From Marinimicrococcus sp033875255 (lineage in GTDB: Bacteria; Pseudomonadota; Alphaproteobacteria; Geminicoccales; Geminicoccaceae): DNA of 64,000 bases. Location of the stretch: positions 62,001 through 126,000 of the forward strand of contig JAWZSN010000018.1 in NCBI GenBank assembly GCA_033875255.1. Reading direction: 5' to 3'. This document shows positions 53,471-63,757 of the stretch, piece after piece (position 1 is the first letter of the stretch; every line of letters starts with the position of its first letter). Position numbers and translations under genes: made by a program. The notes under the pieces were generated by a model, which was given only the letters and a program-made list of their open reading frames with translations, was not told the origin of the DNA and searched no databases.

Positions 53471-54347
53471 TCCCGCAAGCAACGTGACCATGACCGACCG
53501 GGTGCAGAGCCCCGTTCGCGAAGCCTGGCGCATGTTTCTCAGGAATCATGCAGCCGTCGCCGGGCTGGGTGTTCTCTGCCTGATCCTCCTGATGACGCTG
53601 CTCGGGCCGTTCATCTACCCGGTCGATCCGTTCGAGCTCGTCTGGGCGCCGATGACGCCGCCCCTCGAGGAGCCGGGGCTGTGGCTCGGCACCGATTATC
53701 TGGGGCGCGACATCCTGGCCGGCATCATTCACGGCGGCGCCCCGACCTTGGCCGTGGGCGCGTCGGCGGCGGCCATCACCGTCCTCATCGGCATCACGGT
53801 CGGGGCCATCGCCGGCTATTTCGGCGGCCGCACCGACGATCTGCTGATGCGCGTGACCGAGTTCTTCCAGGTCCTGCCGACCCTGCTCTTCGCCATGGTG
53901 CTGGTGACCCTGTTCTCGCCCAGCCTCGTGACCGTGGCGGTGGCGATCGGGATCGTGAGCTGGCCGCCGGCGGCGCGGCTGACGCGCGGCGAGTTCCTGC
54001 GGATCAGGCAGCTCGAGTACGTGGCCGCCTGCCGGACCATCGGCGGCACCGACCGGCGCATCATGTGGATGGTCATCCTGCCCAACGCGCTGCCGCCGCT
54101 GGTCGTGGCGGCGACCCTGGCGATCGGCGTGGCGATCCTGTTCGAGGCCGGCCTGAGCTTCCTGGGCCTCTCCGACCCCAACGTGTTCTCCTGGGGCATG
54201 ATGATCGGCGCCTCGCGCGAGTACTTCCTCGACAGCTGGTGGGCCGTGGCCTTCCCCGGGCTCGCGATCTGCCTGACCGTGCTGGCGGTGAGCCTGGTCG
54301 GCGACGGTCTCAACGACGCCCTCAATCCGAGACTGCGGGAACGATGA
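53463..54347 (+). CDS. Peptide ABC transporter permease (DppC type), system C
   Basis: 294 residues from a GTG start at 53463 inside the end of the B gene; an ATG at 53490 (MTDRVQSPV) is also possible. First helix AAVAGLGVLCLILLMTLLGP, then LWLGTDYLGRDILAGIIHGG, the DppC signature. The coupling motif is VAACRTIGGTDRRIM...ILPN, and LSFLGLSDPNVFSWGMMIGA plus SLVGDGLNDALNPRLRER complete the family pattern. The stop overlaps the ATPase start (ATGA). Confidence 0.93.
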   Translation: MASPASNVTMTDRVQSPVREAWRMFLRNHAAVAGLGVLCLILLMTLLGPFIYPVDPFELVWAPMTPPLEEPGLWLGTDYLGRDILAGIIHGGAPTLAVGASAAAITVLIGITVGAIAGYFGGRTDDLLMRVTEFFQVLPTLLFAMVLVTLFSPSLVTVAVAIGIVSWPPAARLTRGEFLRIRQLEYVAACRTIGGTDRRIMWMVILPNALPPLVVAATLAIGVAILFEAGLSFLGLSDPNVFSWGMMIGASREYFLDSWWAVAFPGLAICLTVLAVSLVGDGLNDALNPRLRER

Positions 54348-55363
54348 GCGTGACCCCCGAACCTCTCCTCGTGATCGAGGATCTTTCCGTCGAGTTCCAG
54401 ACCCGCCATGGACCGGCACGCGTGCTCGACCGGATCAATCTCACGCTCGGCGCCGGCGAGACGTTGGGGATCATTGGCGAATCGGGTTGCGGCAAGAGCA
54501 TGACGGCCCTGGCCGTGATGCGCCTCTTCCCGGTCCCGCCCGGCCGGGTCGCCGGCGGGCGGGTTCACTTCCGCGGCCGCGACCTGCTGGGCCTGCCCGC
54601 CGAAGAGATGCGGCAGATCCGCGGCAACGCGATCACCATGATCTTCCAGGAGCCGATGACCTCCCTCAACCCGGTCTATACCGTGGGCGAGCAGATCGCC
54701 GAGACGGTGCGCCTGCACATGGGTCTGGGGCGCAGGGAGGCCGCCCGGCATGCCGTCGAGATGCTGCGCGCGGTGGGCATTCCCGCACCCGAGCGACGCG
54801 TCGACGACTACCCGCACCAGCTTTCCGGCGGCATGCGCCAGCGGGTGATGATCGCCATAGCCCTGGCCTGCAAGCCCGAGATCATCATCGCCGACGAGCC
54901 GACCACGGCGCTCGATGTCACCGTACAGGCGCAGATCTTCGACCTGTTGCGCGAGGTCCGCGAGAAGACTGGCACCTCCATGATCCTCATCACCCACGAT
55001 ATCGGCGCCATCGCCCAGACCGCCGACCGGGTGGCCGTGATGTATGCCGGCCGCGTGGTCGAGGAAGGCCCGGTGGAGGCGATCCTCGACGACCCCCGGC
55101 ATCCCTATACCCGTGGGCTCATCGCCTGCGTGCCCCACATTCTCGAGACGGTCGACGACGACCCGCCGCCGCTCGAGGAGATTCCCGGCGTGGTGCCGCC
55201 GCTCTGGGAGCTGGGCCATGGCTGCGCCTTCGCCGAGCGGTGCCGCTACGCCATGCCGGCGTGCCGCGAGCGCCGGCCGGCGCTGAGCCAGGTCACCGAG
55301 GATCATCGCGTCGCCTGCCTTCTCAACGAGCGCGCGGCGCAGTCGATGGAGGTCGTGTCGTGA
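54344..55363 (+). CDS. Peptide ABC transporter ATP-binding protein (DppD type), system C
   Basis: 339 residues. Walker A GIIGESGCGKSMTA, Q-loop MIFQEPMTSLNPVYTVG, signature DYPHQLSGGMRQRVMIAIAL, Walker B EIIIADEPTTALDVTVQAQ, switch histidine in LITHDIGAIAQTADRV. The C-terminal oligopeptide domain has three cysteines around CAFAERCRYAMPACRERRP, as in DppD/OppD, where such residues often hold an iron-sulfur cluster. Start and stop both overlap neighbouring genes by four bases, so expression is coupled within the operon. Confidence 0.95.
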   Translation: MSVTPEPLLVIEDLSVEFQTRHGPARVLDRINLTLGAGETLGIIGESGCGKSMTALAVMRLFPVPPGRVAGGRVHFRGRDLLGLPAEEMRQIRGNAITMIFQEPMTSLNPVYTVGEQIAETVRLHMGLGRREAARHAVEMLRAVGIPAPERRVDDYPHQLSGGMRQRVMIAIALACKPEIIIADEPTTALDVTVQAQIFDLLREVREKTGTSMILITHDIGAIAQTADRVAVMYAGRVVEEGPVEAILDDPRHPYTRGLIACVPHILETVDDDPPPLEEIPGVVPPLWELGHGCAFAERCRYAMPACRERRPALSQVTEDHRVACLLNERAAQSMEVVS

Positions 55364-56373
55364 GCCCGGCCGAGCCCCTCCTGCGCGTCGACGACCTGCG
55401 CGTCCACTTTCCCGTAGCGGCGGGGCGCCATGGCGGGCGCACCAGCCTTCGCGCGGTCGACGGGGTAAGCTTCAACGTCCGCCGCGGCACCACCTTCGGC
55501 ATCGTCGGCGAGAGCGGCTCGGGCAAGTCGACCACGGCGCTGGCAGTCATGCGCCTGAACCGCATCACTGGCGGGTCGGTCCGCCTCGACGGCAGCGACC
55601 TGGCGACGCTGCAGGGCGAGGCGCTGCGCCGCCTGCGGCGGCGCTTCCAGATCGTCTTCCAGGATCCCTACGCCTCGCTCAACCCGCGCCTGCGCGCCGG
55701 GGCGATCGTGCGCGAGCCGCTCGATCTCATGGATATCGAGGCGCCCGAGCGGCGCGACGCAATCGTGGCCGAGATGCTGGCCACGGTAGGCCTGCGGCCC
55801 GAGCAGCACGCGCTCTTTCCGCACCAGTTCTCCGGCGGCCAGCGCCAGCGGATCGCGATTGCCCGGGCGCTGGCGAGCCGGCCGGATCTCCTGGTCCTGG
55901 ACGAGCCGGTCTCGGCCCTCGATGTCGCCATCCAGGCCCAGATCCTCAATCTTCTGCGGCGGCTGCAGAAGGAATTCGGGCTTACCTATCTCTTCATCAG
56001 CCACGATCTGGGCGTCGTCCAGCACATGTGCGACGAGCTGGCGGTGATGTATCTCGGGCGGATCGTCGAGCAGGGCTCGCGCCGGGAGATCTTCTCGAGT
56101 CCGCGCCATCCCTATACCAGGGCGCTGCTCTCGGCGGTGCCGACGGTCCGGCGCAACGGGCCGCCGCGCATCCAGCTGCGAGGCGAGCCGCCAAGCCCGA
56201 TCGATCCTCCCGACGGCTGCCCCTTCCACCCACGCTGTCCGATGGCCGAAGCCCTCTGCCGCAAGAAAGCACCGTCCCTGCAGCGGGGCAGCGACGGCCA
56301 ACTCGTCGCCTGTCATTTTGCTGCCGAGATGCCGGCGTCAGGCGCGCAGCACCGGATCGGGGTGGGCACGTAG
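55360..56373 (+). CDS. Peptide ABC transporter ATP-binding protein (DppF type), system C
   Basis: 337 residues, GTG start at 55360 overlapping the DppD-type stop. Walker A GIVGESGSGKSTTALAVMRL, Q-loop VFQDPYASLNPRLRAG, signature FPHQFSGGQRQRIAIARALA, Walker B LLVLDEPVSALDVAIQAQ, H-loop LFISHDLGVVQHMC. The C-terminal segment GCPFHPRCPMAEALCRKK is the usual cysteine-bearing oligopeptide domain. Second ATPase of the heterodimer with the DppD-type subunit. It ends the system C operon; an AT-rich spacer follows. Confidence 0.95.
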   Translation: MSPAEPLLRVDDLRVHFPVAAGRHGGRTSLRAVDGVSFNVRRGTTFGIVGESGSGKSTTALAVMRLNRITGGSVRLDGSDLATLQGEALRRLRRRFQIVFQDPYASLNPRLRAGAIVREPLDLMDIEAPERRDAIVAEMLATVGLRPEQHALFPHQFSGGQRQRIAIARALASRPDLLVLDEPVSALDVAIQAQILNLLRRLQKEFGLTYLFISHDLGVVQHMCDELAVMYLGRIVEQGSRREIFSSPRHPYTRALLSAVPTVRRNGPPRIQLRGEPPSPIDPPDGCPFHPRCPMAEALCRKKAPSLQRGSDGQLVACHFAAEMPASGAQHRIGVGT

Positions 56374-56644
56374 CCGGATCGCGCTGCGGATCGGGGTTTT
56401 GGCATCCCGCAGATGTCGGGACCCGCGAGGATCGGTCGCAGTCTCCTTTTGGGGGCGGTCAGTATAAGATTGTACACTAGAAATTTCGGAATTCTCGGCT
56501 CGATACGCAGCCGTTCTCCAAAAGAATTGTAATATAAGAAACTGATTATTTTCATTTTTGCATTGTTGAAGAACTTTGAGGTCTTTGCTATCCAAGAAAA
56601 AAATTTGGCTGCCTGCCAGAGCAAGGCGGGACGGGAGGCTATCG
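56374..56644. promoter_or_regulatory. AT-rich intergenic region before the system D operon
   Basis: 271 bp, markedly AT-rich from about 56460 to 56610, probably the promoter region of the amidohydrolase/system D operon. A weak pair TTGAAG, 17 bases, TATCCA begins near 56564, but it is not convincing. GGGAGG seven bases before 56645 is the ribosome-binding site. Confidence 0.45.
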
Positions 56645-58042
56645 ATGACAATGGTCATCAGCAACGCGACGGTGGTCACCGTCGACGCCGAGGAACGGCT
56701 TTATCACCCGGGAGCAATCGCCATCGAGGGCGACCGGATCGCCGCGGTGGGACCGAGCGAGGCGATCGTGTCGCGCTTTCCAGCGGCCGAAGTGATCGAC
56801 GGAACCGGCAAGGCGGTGATGCCCGGCTTCGCCAACATCCACACCCACTTCACGCTCGTTCTGGCGAGGGGCATCTACGAAGACCTCTCGCCGCCCAACA
56901 AGCCGCCCTTCACCAGCGGGCTCGCTCCGATCCCGCTGCCCGACCTCACCTCCGAGGAGCGGGTCGCGATGGTGCGGCTGGCCGCGCTCGAGGCAATCCG
57001 CAGCGGCACCACCGCGGTGCTCGAGGACGGCAGCGGCATCGCCGGCTATGTCGAGGCCCTGGCCGATACCGGGCTGCGCTTCCTGTTCTGCGAGCGCGCC
57101 TGGGACCGGGCCAAGGGCGGCGTCGGCGAGCCCGGCGGCTTCGAGCAGGACGACAGCCTGGGCGAGCGCGGCATCAGGCGCATCGAGGCGCTGCACCGCG
57201 CCTGGCACGGCGCGCGCGACGGGCGGATCAATGTCGGCGTCGCCGCCTGGGCGCCCGACATGTGCTCGCCGGACCTGCTGCGCCGCCTGCGGGCGCTGCA
57301 GGTGCGGCTGGACTGCGTCTCGACCATCCACCTCAACCAGCTCTGGGGCGAGGTCGCTGCGGTCGAGGAGGTGCGCGGCCGCAAGCCCACCGAGTATCTG
57401 GCCGATGTCGGCTTTCTCAACGACCGGCTGATCTGCGCCCATTGCCGCTGCATGGTGCCGCACGAGGAGCATCTGCTGGGCGAGGCCCATGCCGGCGTCT
57501 CCTTCAACTCGGCCATCGCCGCGCGACGCGGCCTGAGCCCCAGGATCGCCGAGCTCGAGGCCGGCGGCTGCACGATCGGGCTCGGCACCGACAATATGGC
57601 CGAGGACATGGTCGAGGTGATCCGCACCGCCATGTTCATGGAACGGGTGCGCCGCGCCGACGGCCGCCAGCCCCGACCCGAGGACGCCCTGCGCTGGGCC
57701 ACGGTCAACGGCTACAAGCTCATGGGCGTGCCCGAGGGCGGCTCGCTCGAGCCCGGCAAGAAAGCCGACCTGATCATGGTCGACCTGGAACGGGCCCATC
57801 TCGTCCCGCATCTGCGACCGGTCTCCACCTTCGTCCACCAGGGCCAGGGGCGCGATGTCGAGTCGGTTATGGTGGACGGGCAGTGGCTCATGCGCGACGG
57901 CGAGGTGCTGACCCTGGACGAGGAGCGGGTCGTGGCCGAGGCACAGGAGATCGCCGAGCGCGCATGGGCGCGCATGTTCGCCAGCCGCCCGGACATCGTG
58001 CCACCGGCGGGGTGGAAGGCGTCGCGCATCCCGAAAAGGTGA
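56645..58042 (+). CDS. ATZ/TRZ-type amidohydrolase, copy 2
   Basis: 465 residues from the ATG at 56645 (GGGAGG upstream; second ATG two codons on). Beta-sandwich ISNATVVTVDAEERLYHPGA, HxH motif MPGFANIHTHFTLVLARG, TIHLNQLWGEVAAVEEV, ICAHCRCMVPHEEHLLGEA, and CTIGLGTDNMAEDMVEVIRT with the metal-binding aspartate. Relative of the enzyme at 11061-12425, with the same HLxQ in place of the common HxxE and the same TDNMxED. It opens the operon of ABC system D, 86 bp before the binding-protein gene, so it probably acts on that system's substrate: deamination, dehalogenation or guanidine cleavage are the family options. Confidence 0.88.
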   Translation: MTMVISNATVVTVDAEERLYHPGAIAIEGDRIAAVGPSEAIVSRFPAAEVIDGTGKAVMPGFANIHTHFTLVLARGIYEDLSPPNKPPFTSGLAPIPLPDLTSEERVAMVRLAALEAIRSGTTAVLEDGSGIAGYVEALADTGLRFLFCERAWDRAKGGVGEPGGFEQDDSLGERGIRRIEALHRAWHGARDGRINVGVAAWAPDMCSPDLLRRLRALQVRLDCVSTIHLNQLWGEVAAVEEVRGRKPTEYLADVGFLNDRLICAHCRCMVPHEEHLLGEAHAGVSFNSAIAARRGLSPRIAELEAGGCTIGLGTDNMAEDMVEVIRTAMFMERVRRADGRQPRPEDALRWATVNGYKLMGVPEGGSLEPGKKADLIMVDLERAHLVPHLRPVSTFVHQGQGRDVESVMVDGQWLMRDGEVLTLDEERVVAEAQEIAERAWARMFASRPDIVPPAGWKASRIPKR

Positions 58043-58128
58043 CATTCGTACGGCCCGGGCCCGTATCGGACGAGGTCGTACGATCCTGTGCCCGCTTGTC
58101 GCGGCGCACGCATGCAGGGAGGACAATA

Positions 58129-59712
58129 ATGAGAAGCGCACGAAGGCTGCTCTGTGCCGCGGCACTGGTTGCTCTTGCCGCAGGTGGCCTGGCCGCCGAG
58201 GCCAGAGCCGAGGGGACGGTGATCCGCTCGATCCCCATCGGCAACCTCAAGGTTCTCGATCCGATCTGGACCACCGCCTACATCACCCGCAACCATGCCT
58301 ACATGGTCTGGGACACGCTGTTCGCGCTCGACGAGAACAACGAGCCCAAACCGCAAATGGTCGAGGACTGGACGGTCAGCGACGACCGGCTGGTCTACAC
58401 CTTCACGCTGCGCGATGGCCTGAAGTGGCACGACGGCGCGCCGGTGACCGCCGAGGACTGCGTCGCCTCGCTCAGGCGCTGGGCCGCCAGGGACGGCATG
58501 GGCCAGGCGCTGATGAGCTTCACGGAGTCGCTCGAGGCCCTCGACGACCAAAGCTTCGAGCTCACGCTCACCCAGCCGGTCGGCTTCGTTCTCGACGCGC
58601 TGGGCAAGATCGACAGCAACGTCCCCTTCATGATGCCCAAGCGGCTGGCGGAGACCGACCCGAACGAGCAGATCTCCGAGGTGATCGGCTCCGGTCCGTT
58701 CCGCTTCGTGGCCGACGAATGGATCCCCGGCAGCAAGGTCGTCTACGAGAAGTTCGAGGACTACAAGCCGCGTGCCGAGCCGGCCAGCAAGGCGGCCGGC
58801 GGCAAGGTCGTCCATGTGGATCGGGTCGAGTCGATCTACATGCCGGACGCCGGGGTAGCCGTCCAGGCCATCGCCAGCGGCGAGATCGATCTGCACGAAT
58901 CGCCGCCGACCGATCTCCTGGCGCTGGTCGAGAGCAATCCGGACGTGGTCGTCCGGCCCAACGACCCGCAAGGCTACCAGCTCTTCATGCCCCTCAATCA
59001 TCTCAATCCGCCCTTCGACAAGAAGGAGGCGCGGCAGGCGTTGCTCTGGGGCACCAGCCAGGAGGAGTACATGGCGGGTGTCATCGGGGACGCCCGGCGC
59101 TACCAGACCTGCCCGGCGGTCTACGGCTGCGGCGGCACGGCCGAATCGAGCGCGGGCTCGGAGGCCCTGATGACGCTCGACGTCGAGCGCGCCAAGAAGC
59201 TGCTGGCCGATGCCGGCTATGCCGGTCATCGGGTTGTGCTCATGGACCCGGCCGACAACCCGACGCTGCATCCGGCTGCTCTGATGGGCGTCCAGACGCT
59301 TCGGCGGATGGGGCTCGACGTCGACGTCCAGGCAATGGACTGGTCGACGCTCGTCCAGCGCCGCGCCTCGAAGGCCCCGATCGACGAGGGTGGCTGGAAC
59401 ACCTTCATCACCAATGCGACGGTGACCGGCATCGCCAACCCGCTGATCCACAACTTCGTGAAGAACTGCGAGCAGGCCGGCTACGGCTGGTCGTGCGACG
59501 AGCGGGTCCAGAAGCTCAACCAGCAGTGGGCCCTCGAGACCGACAGCGACAAGCGCAAGGAGCTCATCGACGAGCTGCAGCGGGTTCACCTGGACAACGT
59601 CACCTACGTTCCCCTCGGGCAGTACCGGCCGGCGATCATCTACCGCAAGGAGCTGTCGGGCGTCATTCCGGGGCCGGTGCTCTTCTACTGGAACATCGAG
59701 AAGAAGTCCTGA
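58129..59712 (+). CDS. Peptide/opine-type periplasmic binding protein (SBP_bac_5), system D
   Basis: 527 residues. Signal peptide MRSARRLLCAAALVALAAGG, cleavage after AEARAEG. Landmarks: VLDPIWTTAYITRNHAYMVW, TLRDGLKWHDGAPVTAEDCV, VIGSGPFRFVADEWIPGSKV, EKFEDYKPRAEPASKAAGGK, and AIASGEIDLHESPPTDLL. The variant with WTTAYITRNHAYMVWDTLF near the N-terminus recurs in alphaproteobacterial transporters of unassigned ligand. Several cysteines (YQTCPAVYGCGG, NCEQAGYGWSCD) may form disulfides. AGGGAGGA precedes the ATG. Two hairpins follow before the permease genes. Confidence 0.92.
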   Translation: MRSARRLLCAAALVALAAGGLAAEARAEGTVIRSIPIGNLKVLDPIWTTAYITRNHAYMVWDTLFALDENNEPKPQMVEDWTVSDDRLVYTFTLRDGLKWHDGAPVTAEDCVASLRRWAARDGMGQALMSFTESLEALDDQSFELTLTQPVGFVLDALGKIDSNVPFMMPKRLAETDPNEQISEVIGSGPFRFVADEWIPGSKVVYEKFEDYKPRAEPASKAAGGKVVHVDRVESIYMPDAGVAVQAIASGEIDLHESPPTDLLALVESNPDVVVRPNDPQGYQLFMPLNHLNPPFDKKEARQALLWGTSQEEYMAGVIGDARRYQTCPAVYGCGGTAESSAGSEALMTLDVERAKKLLADAGYAGHRVVLMDPADNPTLHPAALMGVQTLRRMGLDVDVQAMDWSTLVQRRASKAPIDEGGWNTFITNATVTGIANPLIHNFVKNCEQAGYGWSCDERVQKLNQQWALETDSDKRKELIDELQRVHLDNVTYVPLGQYRPAIIYRKELSGVIPGPVLFYWNIEKKS

Positions 59713-59717
59713 CCCCC

Positions 59718-59780
59718 GGTCTCCGGCCGCGACGCTGAGCGCGGCCGGAGACCCTCCGGCCGGCCCGATGCGAGCCGGCC
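59718..59780 (+). terminator. Tandem hairpins between binding-protein and permease genes, system D
   Basis: First hairpin: perfect 14-bp arms 59718-59731 and 59740-59753, 8-base loop. Second: 7-bp arms 59758-59764 and 59774-59780, 9-base loop. They begin six bases after the binding-protein stop and end 25 bases before the DppB start. Same placement as the hairpin of system A; likely partial termination or mRNA protection. Confidence 0.62.
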
Positions 59781-59805
59781 CAAAGAGAAGAAGATTGCCG
59801 CCGCC

Positions 59806-60747
59806 ATGTTCGCGTACATCCTCCGCCGCCTTCTTGCGACCATCCCCGTTCTCGCCATAGTGGCACTGGTCGTCTTCTCGATCCTGCACATAGCGCCCGG
59901 CGATCCGGCGGCGGTGATCGCCGGCGACCAGGCGACGCCCGAGCAGATCCTCGCCATCCGCGCCAAGCTGGGGCTCGACCTGCCGTTTCACGAGCAGTTT
60001 TTGCTCTGGGTCGGCAACGTGCTGAGGGGCGATCTCGGCACCTCGATCTTCTCCAACCTGCCCGTCGGCCACCTCTTCCTGCAGCGCGTCGAGCCGACCG
60101 TGGCGCTCACCATCGCCACCACCCTGGTGACCGTGCTTCTCGCGGTCCCGCTCGGTGTCCTCGCCGCCTGGAAGGCCGGCACCTTCATCGACCGGGCGGT
60201 CATGAGCTTCGCCGTTCTGGGCTTCTCCTTTCCGGTGTTCGTGGTCGGCTACATCTTCATCTACATCTTCGCGGTCAAGCTGCAGATTTTGCCGATCCAG
60301 GGTTATCGGCCGCTGGCGGACGGGATCGGGCCGTTCCTGAGCCACCTCGTCCTCCCCAGCCTGGCGCTGGGCATGAGCTTCATGGCGCTGATCGCGCGGA
60401 TCACCCGGGCCAGCATGCTCGAGGTGCTCTCGCAGGACCACATCCGCACCGCCCGTGCCAAGGGCCTGCCGGCGCGGCAGCTCCTGTTCGATCATGCGCT
60501 GCCCAACTCGGCGGTACCGATCGTCACCATCATCGGTGTGGGCGTGGCCCTGCTTCTGGGCGGCGTGGTCGTCACCGAGAGTGTCTTCGCCATCCCGGGG
60601 CTGGGGCGGCTGGTGGTCGATGCGATCCTGCATCGCGACTACCCGGTCATCCAGGGCGTGCTGCTGTTGTTCTCGCTGGTCTACGTCTTCGTGAATCTCG
60701 CTGTCGATCTGCTTTACGTCGTGATCGATCCGCGGATCCGGTACTGA
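59806..60747 (+). CDS. Peptide ABC transporter permease (DppB type), system D
   Basis: 313 residues. MFAYILRRLLATIPVLAIVA opens the first helix; then LHIAPGDPAAVIAGDQATPE and FLLWVGNVLRGDLGTSIFSN. Coupling region RTARAKGLPARQLLFDHALPN, followed by VTESVFAIPGLGRLVVDAIL and DLLYVVIDPRIRY at the C-terminus. All family marks are intact. It precedes its DppC partner by 11 bp. A start ATG at 59806 is supported by AAGAGAAG about ten bases upstream. Confidence 0.94.
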   Translation: MFAYILRRLLATIPVLAIVALVVFSILHIAPGDPAAVIAGDQATPEQILAIRAKLGLDLPFHEQFLLWVGNVLRGDLGTSIFSNLPVGHLFLQRVEPTVALTIATTLVTVLLAVPLGVLAAWKAGTFIDRAVMSFAVLGFSFPVFVVGYIFIYIFAVKLQILPIQGYRPLADGIGPFLSHLVLPSLALGMSFMALIARITRASMLEVLSQDHIRTARAKGLPARQLLFDHALPNSAVPIVTIIGVGVALLLGGVVVTESVFAIPGLGRLVVDAILHRDYPVIQGVLLLFSLVYVFVNLAVDLLYVVIDPRIRY

Positions 60748-60758
60748 GAGGAGCCACC

Positions 60759-61643
60759 ATGCTCGACGCCCTTGCTGGAGCGAGAGAGGACGAGGCCCCG
60801 GTGCCGCCGCGGCGTGGCCGCCTGCAGCAGCTCCGGCGTCATCCGACCGTGGTCATCGGCGGGCTGATCCTGCTGCTGATCCTGGTCGCCACCCTGGCGG
60901 CCCCGGCGCTGACCGCCTGGGACCCGCTGCTGATCGACCCTCTGGCCCGGCTGCGGCCGCCCTCGGCCGACCATCTCCTGGGTACCGACGCGATCGGCCG
61001 GGATCTGTGGAGTCGGACGATCCATGGCGGCCGGGTCTCGCTGATCGTCGGCCTCGTGGTGGCGGTCTTCGCCACCACGGTCGGCCTCCTGATCGGCCTG
61101 ATCGCCGGCTACAACCGTCTGGCCGACGCCCTTCTCATGCGGGTGATGGACGGCCTCATGTCGATCCCCGCCATCCTGCTCGCCATCGCCCTCATGGCGA
61201 TCGCCCAGGCGAGCATCATGACGGTCGTCTTTGCCATCACCGTGGTCGAGGTGCCGCGCGTCGTCCGCCTCGTGCGCAGCGTGGTCCTGTCGGTCCGCGA
61301 GCAGGCCTATGTGGAGGCGGCCGTGGTCGTCGGCAGCCGGACCGGCAAGATCATGATCCGCCACATCCTGCCCAACACCCTGGCCCCGCTGATCGTCCAG
61401 GCGACCTATATCTGCGCGGCCGCGATCCTGATCGAATCGCTGCTCTCCTTCCTCGGCGCCGGCACCCCGCCGGAAGTGCCGAGCTGGGGCAACATCATGG
61501 CCGAGGGGCGCGCCTACTTCATGCTGGCGCCATGGATCATCCTGGCACCGGGCATCGTCCTGGCGATCACCGTGCTCGCCATCAACCTCGTGGGCGACGG
61601 GCTGCGCGACATGCTCGACCCGCGCTTCGCGCGACGCTTGTGA
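60759..61643 (+). CDS. Peptide ABC transporter permease (DppC type), system D
   Basis: 294 residues. The N-terminal 30 are charged and cytoplasmic (LDALAGAREDEAPVPPRRGR), then the helix TVVIGGLILLLILVATLAAP, and HLLGTDAIGRDLWSRTIHGG. The coupling motif VEAAVVVGSRTGKIMIRHIL ends in PN; LLSFLGAGTPPEVPSWGNIM and NLVGDGLRDMLDPRFARR finish the family pattern. The ATG at 60759 has GAGAGGAG upstream. The DppD-type gene begins eight bases after its stop. Confidence 0.94.
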   Translation: MLDALAGAREDEAPVPPRRGRLQQLRRHPTVVIGGLILLLILVATLAAPALTAWDPLLIDPLARLRPPSADHLLGTDAIGRDLWSRTIHGGRVSLIVGLVVAVFATTVGLLIGLIAGYNRLADALLMRVMDGLMSIPAILLAIALMAIAQASIMTVVFAITVVEVPRVVRLVRSVVLSVREQAYVEAAVVVGSRTGKIMIRHILPNTLAPLIVQATYICAAAILIESLLSFLGAGTPPEVPSWGNIMAEGRAYFMLAPWIILAPGIVLAITVLAINLVGDGLRDMLDPRFARRL

Positions 61644-61650
61644 GGAGCCC

Positions 61651-62710
<1,060 letters not shown>

Positions 62711-62718
<8 letters not shown>

Positions 62719-63757
62719 GCATTCCCCGCAGGCCGCGGCATCGCCGGCGGCCCCCCTCCTCGAGGTCCGCGATCTCGCCAAGCGCTTTCCGGTGCGCAAG
62801 GGGCTGTTCGGGCGGGTGCAGGGGCACGTCCACGCCGTCGACGGCGTCTCGTTCACCCTGGCACCGCGCGAGACTCTGGGCGTGGTCGGCGAATCCGGCT
62901 GCGGCAAGTCCACCCTGGCCCGGATGATCGTCCGGCTGATCGAGCCCAGCGAGGGCTCGATCCGCTACGACGGCACCGATTTGTCGCAGATCTCCAGGGA
63001 AGCCATGCGGGGGTTCCGCCGCGAGATCCAGTTCGTCTTCCAGGACCCCTATGCTTCCCTCAACCCGCGCCTCAGGGCAGGGGAGATTGTCGGCGAGCCA
63101 CTCGAGAACTTCGAGAAGGCCCGCGGCCCGGCTCTCGAGCAGCGCGTGGCCGAGCTCTTCGACCGGGTCGGCCTGCGCGCCTCGCAGATGCACAACTACG
63201 CCCACCAGTTCTCGGGCGGGCAGCGGCAGCGTCTCGGCATCGCCAGGGCGTTGGCGCTCAACCCCGGCATCATCGTCGCCGACGAGCCGGTCTCCGCCCT
63301 CGACGTCTCGGTGCAGGCCCAGGTCATCAACCTCATGATGGACCTGCAGGCCGAGCTCGGTCTCGCCTATCTCTTCATCGCCCACGATCTGGCGGTGGTG
63401 CAGCACATCAGCCATCGGGTGGCGGTGATGTATCTGGGGAGCATCGTCGAGCTGGCCCCGCGCGACAGCCTCTTCACCTCGCCGATCCATCCCTACACCG
63501 AGGCGCTGCTCGACGCCGTGCCGGTCCCCGATCCAGAGAGGCGCGCCGAGAAGGAGGTCCTGAGCGGCGAGGTCCCGAGCCCCATGCGCCCGCCTTCCGG
63601 CTGCCGCTTCCATACCCGTTGCCCGCTCGCCGAGGCGCGCTGCCGTGTCGAGGCGCCGGCCATGGTCGAGGCGCGGCCCGGCCATTTCGCCGCCTGCCAC
63701 GTGCGGGCGGCCACCCCATTCACAGCCCTACCCGCGGACAAGGGACTTGCCTCATGA
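62711..63757 (+). CDS. Peptide ABC transporter ATP-binding protein (DppF type), system D
   Basis: 348 residues. KGLFGRVQGHVHAVDGVSF is the DppF-typical segment before Walker A GVVGESGCGKSTLARMIVRL. Then VFQDPYASLNPRLRAGEIVG, HQFSGGQRQRLGIARALALN, IIVADEPVSALDVSVQAQV, LFIAHDLAVVQHISHRV, and C-terminal GCRFHTRCPLAEARCRVE. An in-frame ATG at 62705 is an equally possible start. The stop overlaps the start of the next amidohydrolase gene (ATGA), showing that the enzyme belongs to the same operon. Confidence 0.95.

Noticed and set aside
57712..60633. Long antisense frame opposite the amidohydrolase, binding protein and permease of system D
   Set aside because: Translation is Arg/His/Asp-rich with no family motif, and it runs across several real genes with clear motifs and ribosome-binding sites.
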